From contig CANQEL010000022.1 of NCBI GenBank assembly GCA_947594855.1, forward strand, positions 1 to 36,964: DNA of 36,964 nt, written 5' to 3'. Below the pieces are notes generated by a model. The model saw nothing but the letters and a program-made list of their open reading frames with translations, made no database searches and had not been told where the DNA came from. Source of the stretch: an uncultured Lachnospiraceae bacterium. GTDB lineage: Bacteria; Bacillota; Clostridia; Lachnospirales; Lachnospiraceae. Both the position numbers and the translations under genes were made by a program. Each line of letters begins with the position of its first letter. Within the stretch, counting starts at the first letter, position 1. Of the stretch, positions 14,821-23,696 are shown in pieces.

Positions 14821-14891
14821 TTTATCCTCCTAAAACTATTGTATATAATTATAACACTATTTTCTGTTATAATCTACAAATATCATCAGTA

Positions 14892-14931
14892 AATTATATA
14901 AAATGTTTCACGTGAAACATTTTATATAATT
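14892..14931. promoter_or_regulatory. parS: parS centromere site inside a 40-bp perfect palindrome
   Basis: TGTTTCACGTGAAACA (14904-14919) is a perfect match to the bacterial parS consensus bound by ParB. It is extended on each side by a further 12 perfectly symmetric A/T bases, so that 14892-14931 is a 40-bp perfect palindrome. Its right end includes the rsmG stop codon (14922-14924). In RNA it would also make a long hairpin directly at the end of rsmG, which could reduce read-through into parA. Confidence 0.95.
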
Positions 14932-15632
14932 GGCCTCTTTATAGGAATCCCATTTTTTCTGGGATATTTTTTCGGTGTACTTGTATCTTTATATATTAAA
15001 ATAAGACTTCTTGTCAATTCAGAATCCGGCAAGTCAAATATTGCAACATCATCTATTGCGCCGCCAAATTCTTCTACAGCCATTTCATATTTAAATATTT
15101 CCTCTTCGACATTATTAGCCTTATACGGTATAAAATATCCGCCACATTTAATAAGTGGAAGACAATATTCAGAAATAACTGAAAGATTGGATACAGCCCT
15201 GGTTACACACAAATCAAAAGTTTCCCTATATTTTGAATTACCATACTCTTCTGCTCTTGCATGAATAGCAGTAATATCTTTAAGGTTTAATTCCTTAATT
15301 ACATGATTAAGAAAATTAATTCTTTTACTTAAAGAATCGACAAGTGTAATTTTAAGACGCGGAAAGGCAATTTTTAAAGGAATTCCGGGAAACCCTGCGC
15401 CTGTTCCCATATCAACCAAAGCAGCATCCGTATTCATATCAAAAATATATACTATTGATAAACTATCGACAAAATGCTTTAAAACTACTTCATGAAAATC
15501 TGTGATAGATGTAAGATTTATTTTTTTGTTCCATAAAACAAGCATTTCATAATATTTTACAAAAGCGTCTGCCTGCTCGTCACTTAAGTTAATATGCAAT
15601 TTTTTTACTGCACTTTTAATATATTCTCTCAA
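14922..15632 (-). CDS. rsmG: 16S rRNA (guanine527-N7)-methyltransferase RsmG (GidB)
   Basis: A 236-aa SAM-dependent enzyme that methylates G527 of 16S rRNA. The SAM motif is VDMGTGAGFPGIPL (about 71-84), with the family blocks WNKKINLTSI and HFVDSLS before it and VTRAVS later. The start is a TTG at 15630-15632: no in-frame ATG precedes the conserved region, and GTGAG lies eight bases upstream within the end of mnmG. The gene follows mnmG by nine bases. The stop codon is inside the parS palindrome. Confidence 0.94.
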   Translation of the reverse strand: MREYIKSAVKKLHINLSDEQADAFVKYYEMLVLWNKKINLTSITDFHEVVLKHFVDSLSIVYIFDMNTDAALVDMGTGAGFPGIPLKIAFPRLKITLVDSLSKRINFLNHVIKELNLKDITAIHARAEEYGNSKYRETFDLCVTRAVSNLSVISEYCLPLIKCGGYFIPYKANNVEEEIFKYEMAVEEFGGAIDDVAIFDLPDSELTRSLILIYKDTSTPKKYPRKNGIPIKRPII

Positions 15633-15641
15633 TAATATATC

Positions 15642-17522
15642 TCACTTTCCTTTTAAATATACAAGAAGAACAGATATATCAGCGGGCGAAACCCCGGATA
15701 TACGTGATGCCTGTCCTATAGACGATGGCCTTATGCTGTCAAGTTTCTGTATTGCTTCTTTTCTAAGACTTCCAACTTTAAAATAATCAATGTTATCAGG
15801 TATACGTTTACTCTCCAGTTTTTTATATTGTTCTACCTGTCTTTTCTGTCTGTCAATATAACCCTCATATTTTATCATATTTTCGACCTGTTCTGTAACT
15901 TCACGTTCAAGAGCAACTCTTTCTTTATCTAAAGGAGCTGTCTTTTGATAATTAAGTTCAGGCCGTTTAATAAGTTCTGAAAGGCTTGTACCTGTATTAA
16001 TAGTTGTTGTATTACAATATTTCAGTACAGCATTTGTTTCCTCATTTGCTTCAACATATACTTTTCTGACACGCTCTATTTCAGCATTAATAGTTTCCAT
16101 CTTTTTCAAAAACTTATTATATCTCTCTTCGCTTATAAGACCAACTTCATGACCTATAGGTGTAAGTCTGTAATCTGCATTATCCTGCCGTAACAGCAAT
16201 CTGTATTCTGCTCTTGAAGTCATCATTCTGTATGGTTCGTTAGTTCCCTTTGTAACAAGATCATCAATAAGCACGCCTATATATCCCTCTGACCGGTCAA
16301 TTATAAGCGGTTCCTTATTTTCAATATATTTAACCGCATTAATTCCTGCGACAATACCCTGTGCGGCGGCTTCCTCATATCCTGAGCTTCCGTTAATCTG
16401 TCCCGCGCCAAATAAACCTGATATATTTTTAAATTCAAGACTAAGTTTAAGCTGCTGTGGATTAATGCAATCATATTCTATTGCATAACCATTACGTACA
16501 ATATGAGCATTTTCAAGACCCTTTATTGAACGGTACATATTATACTGAACGTCTTCAGGAAGAGATGTGGACATACCTCCTATATACATTTCATTAGTAT
16601 ATTCTCCTTCAGGCTCAATAAAAATCTGATGCCGTTCTTTATCTGCAAACCTCATAACTTTATCTTCAATTGAAGGACAATATCTTGGACCGGTGCCTTC
16701 TATAATCCCTGCAAATAAAGGAGACCTGTCTATATTCTCCTTTATTATTTCATGAGTCGTTTCATTGGTATATGTAAGCCAGCAGGATATCTGCTCCCTT
16801 TCTATATCAGAAGGTTTATTGGTAAAGGAAAACGGTGTAATATCCTCGTCGCCTTTCTGCTCCTGCATAACGCTAAAATCTATAGTCCTTTTGTCTATGC
16901 GCGCAGGCGTACCTGTCTTAAAACGCCTTATTTCAATACCGTTATCAATTAAAGATTGTGATAAACTATTTGCTGCAGACAATCCATTTGGACCGGTATT
17001 TGAAGATACATCGCCATATATGCATTTTGCTTTAAGATATACTCCTGTACACAGGATAACAGCTTTAGCATAATAAATTGTACCGGATGAAGTCACTACT
17101 CCTTTAACTATATTATCTTCTGTCAGAATTTTTGTTACCTCTGCCTGTCTTATATGAAGATTATCCGTATTCTCAAGCGTTTTTCTCATTTCAGCCGAAT
17201 AATTTTTTTTATCAGCCTGCGCTCTTAAAGAATGTACTGCCGGACCCTTTGAGCTATTGAGCATTTTGGATTGTATAAATGTTTTATCTATATTAATACC
17301 TATTTCTCCTCCAAGAGCATCTATTTCCCTTACAAGATGTCCCTTAGATGTTCCGCCTATATTTGGATTACATGGCATCATTGCGATACTGTCAATACTT
17401 ACTGTAAATACAACTGTTTTATACCCAAGTCTGGCTGCTGCAAGGGAAGCTTCACATCCGGCATGGCCTGCACCTACAACCGCAACATCATAATTATATT
17501 CAATTATCTGTTTGTTATTCAT
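15642..17522 (-). CDS. mnmG: tRNA uridine 5-carboxymethylaminomethyl modification enzyme MnmG (GidA)
   Basis: A 626-aa FAD enzyme that with MnmE installs the cmnm5 group on U34 of wobble tRNAs. FAD-binding [14 protein letters not shown] is at the N-terminus, and the conserved [23 protein letters not shown] substrate region and C-terminal helical MnmE-binding domain (ending [20 protein letters not shown]) are present. ATG 17520-17522 is preferred: GAGGT sits about nine bases upstream, whereas the in-frame GTG at 17531 directly abuts that site. It follows mnmE by 18 bases. Confidence 0.96.
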   Translation of the reverse strand: MNNKQIIEYNYDVAVVGAGHAGCEASLAAARLGYKTVVFTVSIDSIAMMPCNPNIGGTSKGHLVREIDALGGEIGINIDKTFIQSKMLNSSKGPAVHSLRAQADKKNYSAEMRKTLENTDNLHIRQAEVTKILTEDNIVKGVVTSSGTIYYAKAVILCTGVYLKAKCIYGDVSSNTGPNGLSAANSLSQSLIDNGIEIRRFKTGTPARIDKRTIDFSVMQEQKGDEDITPFSFTNKPSDIEREQISCWLTYTNETTHEIIKENIDRSPLFAGIIEGTGPRYCPSIEDKVMRFADKERHQIFIEPEGEYTNEMYIGGMSTSLPEDVQYNMYRSIKGLENAHIVRNGYAIEYDCINPQQLKLSLEFKNISGLFGAGQINGSSGYEEAAAQGIVAGINAVKYIENKEPLIIDRSEGYIGVLIDDLVTKGTNEPYRMMTSRAEYRLLLRQDNADYRLTPIGHEVGLISEERYNKFLKKMETINAEIERVRKVYVEANEETNAVLKYCNTTTINTGTSLSELIKRPELNYQKTAPLDKERVALEREVTEQVENMIKYEGYIDRQKRQVEQYKKLESKRIPDNIDYFKVGSLRKEAIQKLDSIRPSSIGQASRISGVSPADISVLLVYLKGK

Positions 17523-17540
17523 AGAGTACACACCTCAATA

Positions 17541-18923
17541 TCATTTTCCCATACAAAATTCAGCAAATATTTTATCAATAAGCTGCTCGCCAACAGTATC
17601 TCCGGTAATTTCTCCAAGTGAATTATAAGCATCCATCATATCAATTATCAAAAGGTCTTCCGGCATTTTATTCAAAATATTATCTATTACCAGTTTTAAT
17701 GACTGTACAGCATTATTTATTGCTTCCGCATGTCTTACATTAGTTATAAATATTTCATTCTCAACATCTATAATATCAGAATAAAACATATTTTCCAACT
17801 TATCTGTAAATAAGTCAAAGCCTTCTCCTGTTTTAGTAGAAAAAGCTATATAATCAATGTTATTATCTTTTAATCTATTCAAATCAATATTACACTTTTT
17901 ATCACTTTTATTAAGCAAAACAATGCTGTTTCTGCCCTTTATCTGCGACAGGACATATTCATCTTCTTCATCAAATTCACGCGACATATCAAATATACAT
18001 ATTATAAGCTGCGCCTTATTTATTGATTCAAGTGTTTTTTCAATTCCTATTTTTTCAATATAATCTTCTGTTTTGTGTATACCGGCAGTATCAATAAGAT
18101 TAAGACACATATTACCAATATTTATACTGTATTCTATTATATCCCTCGTAGTACCCGGAATATCTGTCACTATTGCTTTATTTTCATTAAGCAGATAATT
18201 AAGAAAAGATGATTTGCCTACATTTGGCTTACCAATAATTACAGTATTTATTCCCTCTGATATAATTCTTCCTTCTTTATAACTTTTTGAAAGTTTTTCA
18301 AGCTTTCCTATTTCCGGCATTATTTTTTCATATAAAATATTTCCATAATCTTTAAGTTCATAATGCTCAGGATCATCAAGGGAGGCTTCAATAAATGCCA
18401 TTTCATTTAAAATATTTTCCCTTATACCTTCAATACTTGTTTTTATATCTCCCCTCAAGTGTCCTACAGAAGATTTCAATGCATAATCATTCTGGGATTT
18501 TATTACATCCATTATTGCTTCTGCCTGAGAAAGGTCAATACGGCCGTTAAGAAACGCTCTTTTTGAAAATTCACCGGGTTCTGCCATACGTACATCAAAT
18601 TTTGTAATAAGCATAATAATATTTCTGGCAACAAATGAACCTCCATGGCAGTTTATTTCAATAACATCCTCTTTTGTATATGAATTAGGCGCTTTATATA
18701 TAGAAACCATAACTTCATCTATACACTTATTTCCGTCAAATATATATCCATAATGTATTGTATGTGAATCATATTTATTTACATCAAAGGTTTTCTGTGA
18801 TTTTCCCTTTTTAAATATTTTACCTATCACATAAAACGCCTTATCACCGCTTATTCTTATTATATGAATTCCCGCATTTCCGAATGATGTGCATAGCGCT
18901 GTTATAGTTTCCGTATTATGCAT
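17541..18923 (-). CDS. mnmE: tRNA modification GTPase MnmE (TrmE)
   Basis: A 460-aa GTPase, partner of MnmG in wobble-uridine modification. The N-terminal formyl-THF-binding domain covers 1-115, the helical domain follows, and the inserted G domain carries GKPNVGKSSF (231-240), GTTRD (257-261), DTAG (278-281) and LNKSD. The C-terminal CMGK is the conserved catalytic Cys motif. ATG 18921-18923 is used (AGGAAT upstream, and the family's usual N-terminus HNTETITAL), although the frame is open 16 codons further. A terminator hairpin separates it from jag. Confidence 0.96.
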   Translation of the reverse strand: MHNTETITALCTSFGNAGIHIIRISGDKAFYVIGKIFKKGKSQKTFDVNKYDSHTIHYGYIFDGNKCIDEVMVSIYKAPNSYTKEDVIEINCHGGSFVARNIIMLITKFDVRMAEPGEFSKRAFLNGRIDLSQAEAIMDVIKSQNDYALKSSVGHLRGDIKTSIEGIRENILNEMAFIEASLDDPEHYELKDYGNILYEKIMPEIGKLEKLSKSYKEGRIISEGINTVIIGKPNVGKSSFLNYLLNENKAIVTDIPGTTRDIIEYSINIGNMCLNLIDTAGIHKTEDYIEKIGIEKTLESINKAQLIICIFDMSREFDEEDEYVLSQIKGRNSIVLLNKSDKKCNIDLNRLKDNNIDYIAFSTKTGEGFDLFTDKLENMFYSDIIDVENEIFITNVRHAEAINNAVQSLKLVIDNILNKMPEDLLIIDMMDAYNSLGEITGDTVGEQLIDKIFAEFCMGK

Positions 18924-18953
18924 AATATTCCTACTTTCATATTTGTAAAAGTC

Positions 18954-18985
18954 AAAAATGGGCTGAATCATAAATGACTCAGCCC
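18954..18985 (-). terminator. Intrinsic terminator after jag
   Basis: On the minus strand GGGCTGA (from 18985) pairs with TCAGCCC (to 18960), with a further TCA/TGA pairing around loop TTTA, then CATTTTTGACTTTT. It lies eight bases after the jag stop and before mnmE, so it probably attenuates read-through from the rpmH-jag operon into mnmE-mnmG-rsmG. Confidence 0.75.
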
Positions 18986-18992
18986 GACAAAA

Positions 18993-19727
18993 TTATTCTT
19001 CATTGTCGTCTTCGTTTGTTTGCCTCTGATATGAATTACGTTTATTATATCCGCCTTTATAATTTTTCTTACGCCCCTCATTACCATAACCGGGCGCGTC
19101 ATATTTTAATGTTACGACAACTTTACGGTAAGGTTCATCACCTTCACTATGTGTTTCAACATATTTATCATTTTGAAGCGCCGAATGTATAATTCTTCTT
19201 TCATACGGATTCATAGGCTCTAAAATAACTTTTTTTCTTGTTCTCTTTACTTTATGCGCAATATTTTTTGCAAGATTTTCAAGAGTTTCTTTTCTTCTCT
19301 CCCTATAATTTTCCGTATCAAGTTTTATTTTAATATAACTCTTCGCTTCTTTATTTACAACTAAACTTGTTAAATATTGAAGAGAATCAAGCGTCTGCCC
19401 TCTTTTTCCTATCAGTATTCCCATATCATCACCCTTAATATCAATATTCATGGATGATTCTTCTTCGTTATAATCTACTTCAATATCAACATTAATTTGC
19501 ATTGCTTCAAATACTTCATTAAGAAAATCCTTTGCAATAGTTGATGAATTTTTCTTAAGCCTTACCCGTATTTTTGCATCCCTCTTGGAAAATATACCTA
19601 ATATTCCATTTGACTCTTTTTCTATAACTTCCCAATCTACTTTATCACTTGTTGTTTCAAGTTTTATAAGCGCTTCCGTTAATGCTTCATCAACATTTTT
19701 TCCTGAAAATTCTTTCCATTCTGACAT
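18993..19727 (-). CDS. jag: RNA-binding protein Jag/KhpB (SpoIIIJ-associated)
   Basis: A 244-aa RNA-binding protein. Jag_N domain (1-50, FSGKNVDEALTEALIKL), a linker, a KH domain with GILIGKRGQTLDSLQYL, and an R3H domain ending in MNPYERRIIHSAL. The C-terminal 40 residues are basic, Gly/Asn/Tyr-rich (YKGGYNKRNSYQRQ) then acidic, a low-complexity RNA-binding-like tail. KhpB proteins act with KhpA in post-transcriptional and cell-wall control. ATG 19725-19727 has AGGAGG seven bases upstream and starts four bases after the yidC stop. The conserved yidC-jag pairing is intact. Confidence 0.95.
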   Translation of the reverse strand: MSEWKEFSGKNVDEALTEALIKLETTSDKVDWEVIEKESNGILGIFSKRDAKIRVRLKKNSSTIAKDFLNEVFEAMQINVDIEVDYNEEESSMNIDIKGDDMGILIGKRGQTLDSLQYLTSLVVNKEAKSYIKIKLDTENYRERRKETLENLAKNIAHKVKRTRKKVILEPMNPYERRIIHSALQNDKYVETHSEGDEPYRKVVVTLKYDAPGYGNEGRKKNYKGGYNKRNSYQRQTNEDDNEE

Positions 19728-19730
19728 ATA

Positions 19731-21104
19731 TTAAACCTCCTGTTCATCTTCGCCTGATTTTTTATTCTCATTTACATAATCTCTGTTCAGCATATTTGCA
19801 AAATCTGAAATACTTCCGCCCTTTATATCATGATTCACATAAAAATCCTGTTTTGAACTTTTACCTGAACGATTATCATTATTCTTATTAACATATTTTA
19901 CAGTATTTGTATTTATTGAACTTGTTCTTGTTTTGGCAACCTGCTGCATCTTGGTTGAGTTAGGATCAATTCCCTTCTTTTCAAGTTTTTTATTACGTTT
20001 TTCAATATTCTTTTCAGCAATATATTCAATTCCAACTTTATTAAAGTACATATTAATGAAAAGACTCTGTATAATTCTGAAAAGACTTCCTGCCACCCAG
20101 TAAAGTCCTACACCTATAGGAAACATAAAACAGAATGCGCCTGATATGAAAGGCATAATATTATTCATTGTATTCATGGATGCTGCTGCCGGATTATCAC
20201 TATTATTTTTATTGTTTGTATTACTCATTATTATTCTGTTATTAATAAACTGAGTTACAACAGCAAGTATAGGAACTAATATGGTAAAATTCTTCCAGGA
20301 AGCATTTTCCATAATATTCATTCCGAGAAAACTGTATATTCCTTTTAATTCCCCGTATGATTCCTTCATTGTATTTGTAATATCCGGATAATTTTTGAAA
20401 ATATCCATACTCCACAATTCAGTCCAGTTTGCTTCTCTGAACTGACTGAGTATATCTACTATATAATTAGAAGAAGCCGTGGAGAATACACCGTCTTTGA
20501 CTGAACTTATCGCAGTAACGATATCATCTATTTTTGCAAGAGACTGTGATGTAATCTGACTGCTTGTTATGGTTATATCAGTAACTCCTCCATTTTTTAC
20601 AAACGCGCCTATATGATGTGCAAATTCACTAATGGAAATACCTGACGCTCCTACTGCATTAATTATGTTTTCATAGATTTCCTTAATCTGAGGAACATAT
20701 GCAGGAACATTATATATAACCCTATATAACGCAAAAAATATAGGGAAAGTAATAAGAAGAGGAAGACAGCCTGCTGTTGCGCTTACTCCATATTTGGAAT
20801 ATACTGCCTGCTGTTCCATCTGCATCTTTCTTACGGAATCCTGATCCTTTTTATTCTTATACTTTTCCTGAATTGCCTGAATCTCAGGGGCCATAATAGT
20901 GTTCAATTTTGAAAATTTCTGTTGTTTAATTGTAATGGGAATCATAAGAGCATTTACAATAAATGTAAATATTATAATACAAAGACCTGTATTATGAATT
21001 CCGAACAAATCAAAAAATGCATAAATTCCCTGCAGAATATATCCAAGAACTTTTGCAATAGGACCTAAAATAGCTCCATTATACTGAGTTAAAAAAACAT
21101 ACAT
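19731..21104 (-). CDS. yidC: Membrane protein insertase YidC/Oxa1
   Basis: A 457-aa multi-pass membrane protein that inserts and folds membrane proteins. Conserved blocks include IIIFTFIVNALMIPITIKQQKFSKL, CLPLLITFPIFFALYRVIYN and the C-terminal ISGAFCFMFPIGVGLYWVAGSLF. It lacks the lipoprotein signal of Bacillus SpoIIIJ. A large loop (about 140-270) separates the first and second conserved parts, and the C-tail is long and hydrophilic, a known trait of Clostridia forms. ATG 21102-21104 has AAGGAGG upstream, with a slightly long 12-base spacer. It is third after rnpA and yidD in the usual order. Confidence 0.95.
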   Translation of the reverse strand: MYVFLTQYNGAILGPIAKVLGYILQGIYAFFDLFGIHNTGLCIIIFTFIVNALMIPITIKQQKFSKLNTIMAPEIQAIQEKYKNKKDQDSVRKMQMEQQAVYSKYGVSATAGCLPLLITFPIFFALYRVIYNVPAYVPQIKEIYENIINAVGASGISISEFAHHIGAFVKNGGVTDITITSSQITSQSLAKIDDIVTAISSVKDGVFSTASSNYIVDILSQFREANWTELWSMDIFKNYPDITNTMKESYGELKGIYSFLGMNIMENASWKNFTILVPILAVVTQFINNRIIMSNTNNKNNSDNPAAASMNTMNNIMPFISGAFCFMFPIGVGLYWVAGSLFRIIQSLFINMYFNKVGIEYIAEKNIEKRNKKLEKKGIDPNSTKMQQVAKTRTSSINTNTVKYVNKNNDNRSGKSSKQDFYVNHDIKGGSISDFANMLNRDYVNENKKSGEDEQEV

Positions 21105-21122
21105 CAGTTAATTAATCCTCCT

Positions 21123-21335
21123 TCATGGAACGGGATCATACCCGCCCTTTGCAAAAGGATGACAACGCAATAATCTTTTAGTAGCCAAATAAGTTCCTTT
21201 AATAGAGCCATATTTATTTATAGCCTCGGCGGCATATTCAGAACATGTTGGTATATAAATACACGTAGGTTGAATTTTCAACGGAGATATAAATCTTCTA
21301 TAAAATTTAATAACAACTAACAATATATTTTTCAT
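21123..21335 (-). CDS. yidD: Membrane protein insertion efficiency factor YidD
   Basis: A 70-aa small membrane-associated protein with an amphipathic N-terminal helix. The family motif is complete: [17 protein letters not shown], then [29 protein letters not shown] with the conserved cysteines. ATG 21333-21335 comes one base after the rnpA stop codon (TGATATG), so it is probably translated by re-initiation; a TTG further upstream is in frame but inside rnpA. YidD helps YidC-dependent membrane insertion. Confidence 0.92.
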   Translation of the reverse strand: MKNILLVVIKFYRRFISPLKIQPTCIYIPTCSEYAAEAINKYGSIKGTYLATKRLLRCHPFAKGGYDPVP

Positions 21336-21336
21336 A

Positions 21337-21669
21337 TCATTCAACAATTATATTATGAATCTTTCCCAAATGAATTAAAGCGCTGCAAATATCATTATAT
21401 GATTTTCCTTTTGCAGTAACTCTGGCAATTATTACAATATCATAGCCATACTCAAATAAATTACTATTTAATCTGTAACTCTCTCTTATTAACCTGGTAA
21501 TTCTATGTCTTACAACACTATTACCAACCTTTTTACTAACCGATATTCCCAAACGATTCTCTCTGCTGTTATTCTTCATTATATACATTACCAGATACTT
21601 ATTGGCAAGGGATATACCATTCTTATATATTTTTTGAAAATCGCTGTTTTTCTTTATATGTGAATACAA
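21337..21669 (-). CDS. rnpA: Ribonuclease P protein component
   Basis: A 110-aa basic protein subunit of RNase P, the tRNA 5'-maturation enzyme. The RNR motif region [16 protein letters not shown] is intact, together with the N-terminal [15 protein letters not shown] and the central LGISVSKK block. The start is a TTG at 21667-21669 with GGGGAG seven bases upstream; no ATG is available before the conserved region. It follows rpmH by 63 bases. Confidence 0.94.
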   Translation of the reverse strand: MYSHIKKNSDFQKIYKNGISLANKYLVMYIMKNNSRENRLGISVSKKVGNSVVRHRITRLIRESYRLNSNLFEYGYDIVIIARVTAKGKSYNDICSALIHLGKIHNIIVE

Positions 21670-21732
21670 TTATTTTCTCCCCGGAATATCAGCCAACTGA
21701 CAACTGCTATGTCAGATTTGATTATACATTTA

Positions 21733-21867
21733 CTATGCAGAAATTTTCTTTCTACCTTTTCTTCTTCTTCTTGATAATACTTTTCTTCCATTAGAAGTAC
21801 TCATTCTTTTTCTGAATCCATGCTCTTTCTTTCTCGTTCTTTTCTTTGGCTGAAATGTCATTTTCAT
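21733..21867 (-). CDS. rpmH: 50S ribosomal protein L34
   Basis: A 44-aa very basic ribosomal protein at the exit-tunnel side of the 50S subunit. It starts [18 protein letters not shown], has [17 protein letters not shown] in the middle and ends GRKKISA, the L34 pattern at the usual length. ATG 21865-21867 has a perfect AAGGAGGTG upstream. First gene of the rpmH-rnpA-yidD-yidC-jag operon, read away from the origin. Confidence 0.96.
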   Translation of the reverse strand: MKMTFQPKKRTRKKEHGFRKRMSTSNGRKVLSRRRRKGRKKISA

Positions 21868-21924
21868 TCTATATACACCTCCTTAACCTCATGATATCCC
21901 TATTCTGATAACATATCAATCTGT

Positions 21925-21953
21925 ATTATATTCAATAATGTATCCCCCGTCAA
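21925..21953 (-). promoter_or_regulatory. rpmH operon promoter (TTGACG-17-TATAAT)
   Basis: On the minus strand TTGACG (21948-21953), 17 bases, perfect TATAAT (21925-21930). The leader would be about 50 bases. It is divergent from the dnaA promoter. Confidence 0.8.
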
Positions 21954-21983
21954 GTAATAATTTTTCATTACTATTGAAAAAAT

Positions 21984-22011
21984 TTGTAATTTGTACTAAT
22001 ATATAGATAAT
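21984..22011 (+). promoter_or_regulatory. dnaA promoter candidate (TTGTAA-16-GATAAT)
   Basis: TTGTAA (21984-21989), 16 bases, GATAAT (22006-22011), about 45 bases before the dnaA ATG. No consensus DnaA box is visible in this 190-base rpmH-dnaA gap, so DnaA autoregulation here is not supported by the sequence. Confidence 0.4.
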
Positions 22012-22057
22012 AGTTTTATTTTGGGAAAGTAGCAATTTATAGAAAGCAGGTTAACGA

Positions 22058-23440
22058 ATGGAACACTTAATAAGGTCAAAATGGCTTGAAATACTGGAAC
22101 ATGTAAAAAATGAATATTCTATTACTGACGTATGTTATAAAACCTGGCTTCTTCCCCTCGAATTCTATTCATTAAACGAATCTGAAGAATCTGCCATTAT
22201 ATGCGTAAATGATGAAGAACTTGGAGAAAGCAGCAAAAATCATATTCAGAAAAAATATAATATCCTTCTTCAAATTGCTATTGAAGAAATCACCGGATAT
22301 CATCTTACCCTTGAATATAAAAATAAAAGCGAACTCGAAAAACGTAATAATACCGCAAATGTATCAAAACATAAAAACAATACAAAAAAGAATTTATCTT
22401 TTAATCTTAATGAAAAATATACCTTTGATACATTCGTAGTAGGAAATAACAATAATTTTGCGCATGCTGCCGCTCTTGCGGTAGCAGAATCACCCTTACA
22501 GAGCGAATATAATCCTTTGTTTATATATGGAGGTCCGGGACTTGGCAAAACCCACCTTATACACTCCATAGCTCATTATATTATAGAAAATTCACCTGAA
22601 CTTCAGGTACTATATACTACAAGCGAACAATATATAAATGAAATAGTAGATGCAATGCGTAACAGCAAAATGGACAGAACTACCCTCAATAACATCAAAA
22701 GAAAATACAGGGAAGTCGATGTTCTTATGATAGATGATGTACAATTTATAATAGGTAAAGATTTTACACAGGAGGAATTCTTTAATACATTTAATGCACT
22801 TTATGAGCAGGGAAAGCAGATAATACTTACAAGTGACAAACATCCTAACCAGATGGAAAAACTTGAAGAAAGATACAAATCACGTTTTAACTGGGGACTT
22901 CCGGTAGATGTAAAAGCTCCAGAATATGAAACAAGACTTGCGATTCTGCGTAAAAAGGAAGAAAAAGAAGGTATTAAGCTTGGAGAGGAAATACTAAAAT
23001 TTATAGCTGAAAATATAAAAACCAATATAAGAGACCTGGAAGGAGCTTATAACAAGCTTGTATTAAGATCGAAATTACAACACTGTGATATTACTCTTGA
23101 TACGGCCATTGAAGATATAAAGGACCTTATACTTACAAATGAAAAAATGAAAATAACCAATGATTATATTATTAATATAGTAGTAGAACATTATGGACTT
23201 ACATTAGAAGAGATTAATTCAAAGAACAGAAGCCAGAAGATTGCTAATGTAAGACATATATGCATGTATCTATGCAGAAAAATAACTAACTCTTCTTATG
23301 AAGAAATAGGTTCTAAACTCGGAAACAGAGACAGAACAACAGTAATGCATGGATACAATAAAATAGAAGAAGATTTAAAAAACAACGCATCGCTTCAAAA
23401 TGAGATTGATATTCTTATGAAAATTATTAATCATCAGTAA
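22058..23440 (+). CDS. dnaA: Chromosomal replication initiator DnaA
   Basis: A 460-aa AAA+ initiator that binds DnaA boxes and melts oriC. Domain I covers about 1-85, a short Lys/Asn-rich linker follows, and the ATPase domain has Walker A GGPGLGKTHL (158-167), Walker B VLMIDDVQF and box VII-like FNWGLPVDV. The domain IV DNA-binding helix-turn-helix ends in YEEIGSKLGNRDRTTVMHGY, the DnaA signature. ATG 22058 has AGCAGG seven bases upstream. First gene of the right arm. Confidence 0.97.
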   Translation: MEHLIRSKWLEILEHVKNEYSITDVCYKTWLLPLEFYSLNESEESAIICVNDEELGESSKNHIQKKYNILLQIAIEEITGYHLTLEYKNKSELEKRNNTANVSKHKNNTKKNLSFNLNEKYTFDTFVVGNNNNFAHAAALAVAESPLQSEYNPLFIYGGPGLGKTHLIHSIAHYIIENSPELQVLYTTSEQYINEIVDAMRNSKMDRTTLNNIKRKYREVDVLMIDDVQFIIGKDFTQEEFFNTFNALYEQGKQIILTSDKHPNQMEKLEERYKSRFNWGLPVDVKAPEYETRLAILRKKEEKEGIKLGEEILKFIAENIKTNIRDLEGAYNKLVLRSKLQHCDITLDTAIEDIKDLILTNEKMKITNDYIINIVVEHYGLTLEEINSKNRSQKIANVRHICMYLCRKITNSSYEEIGSKLGNRDRTTVMHGYNKIEEDLKNNASLQNEIDILMKIINHQ

Positions 23441-23696
23441 AATAAATATCGAAAAAAGTTATCCACCTTATTATGGGGATTGTTGATAATTAACGTTAAT
23501 ACTATTTTTGAATTGTATTACTCTTTTAATAATTAACATTATTAACCTTTTTATCAACTTGCCGCGTGAAGACGTGAATTTCTTAAATTTAAGGTTATTT
23601 TAAGGATATTAACTTATTAACCTTACCTACTGTCACTAACACTTTATTATATTATTTATATATATTTATATAAGAAGGAAGAGAGGGAATGTAAAT
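23441..23696. other. oriC: Probable replication origin oriC (dnaA-dnaN gap)
   Basis: This 256-base gap between dnaA and dnaN holds DnaA-box-like nonamers: TTATCCACC (23459-23467, plus), TTATCAACA (23481-23489, minus) and TTATCAACT (23551-23559, plus), each one or two bases from TTATCCACA. A short GC-rich GCCGCG follows the third box. The right part contains an inverted pair AAGGTTA/TAACCTT and an A/T-only stretch (about 23642-23672, TTTATTATATTATTTATATA), a good candidate for the unwinding element. Gene direction on both sides also switches at this locus. Confidence 0.72.

Noticed and set aside
23540-23620. Repeated ATTAACCTT units as DnaA boxes
   Set aside because: They differ from TTATCCACA at too many positions; kept only as possible origin structure.
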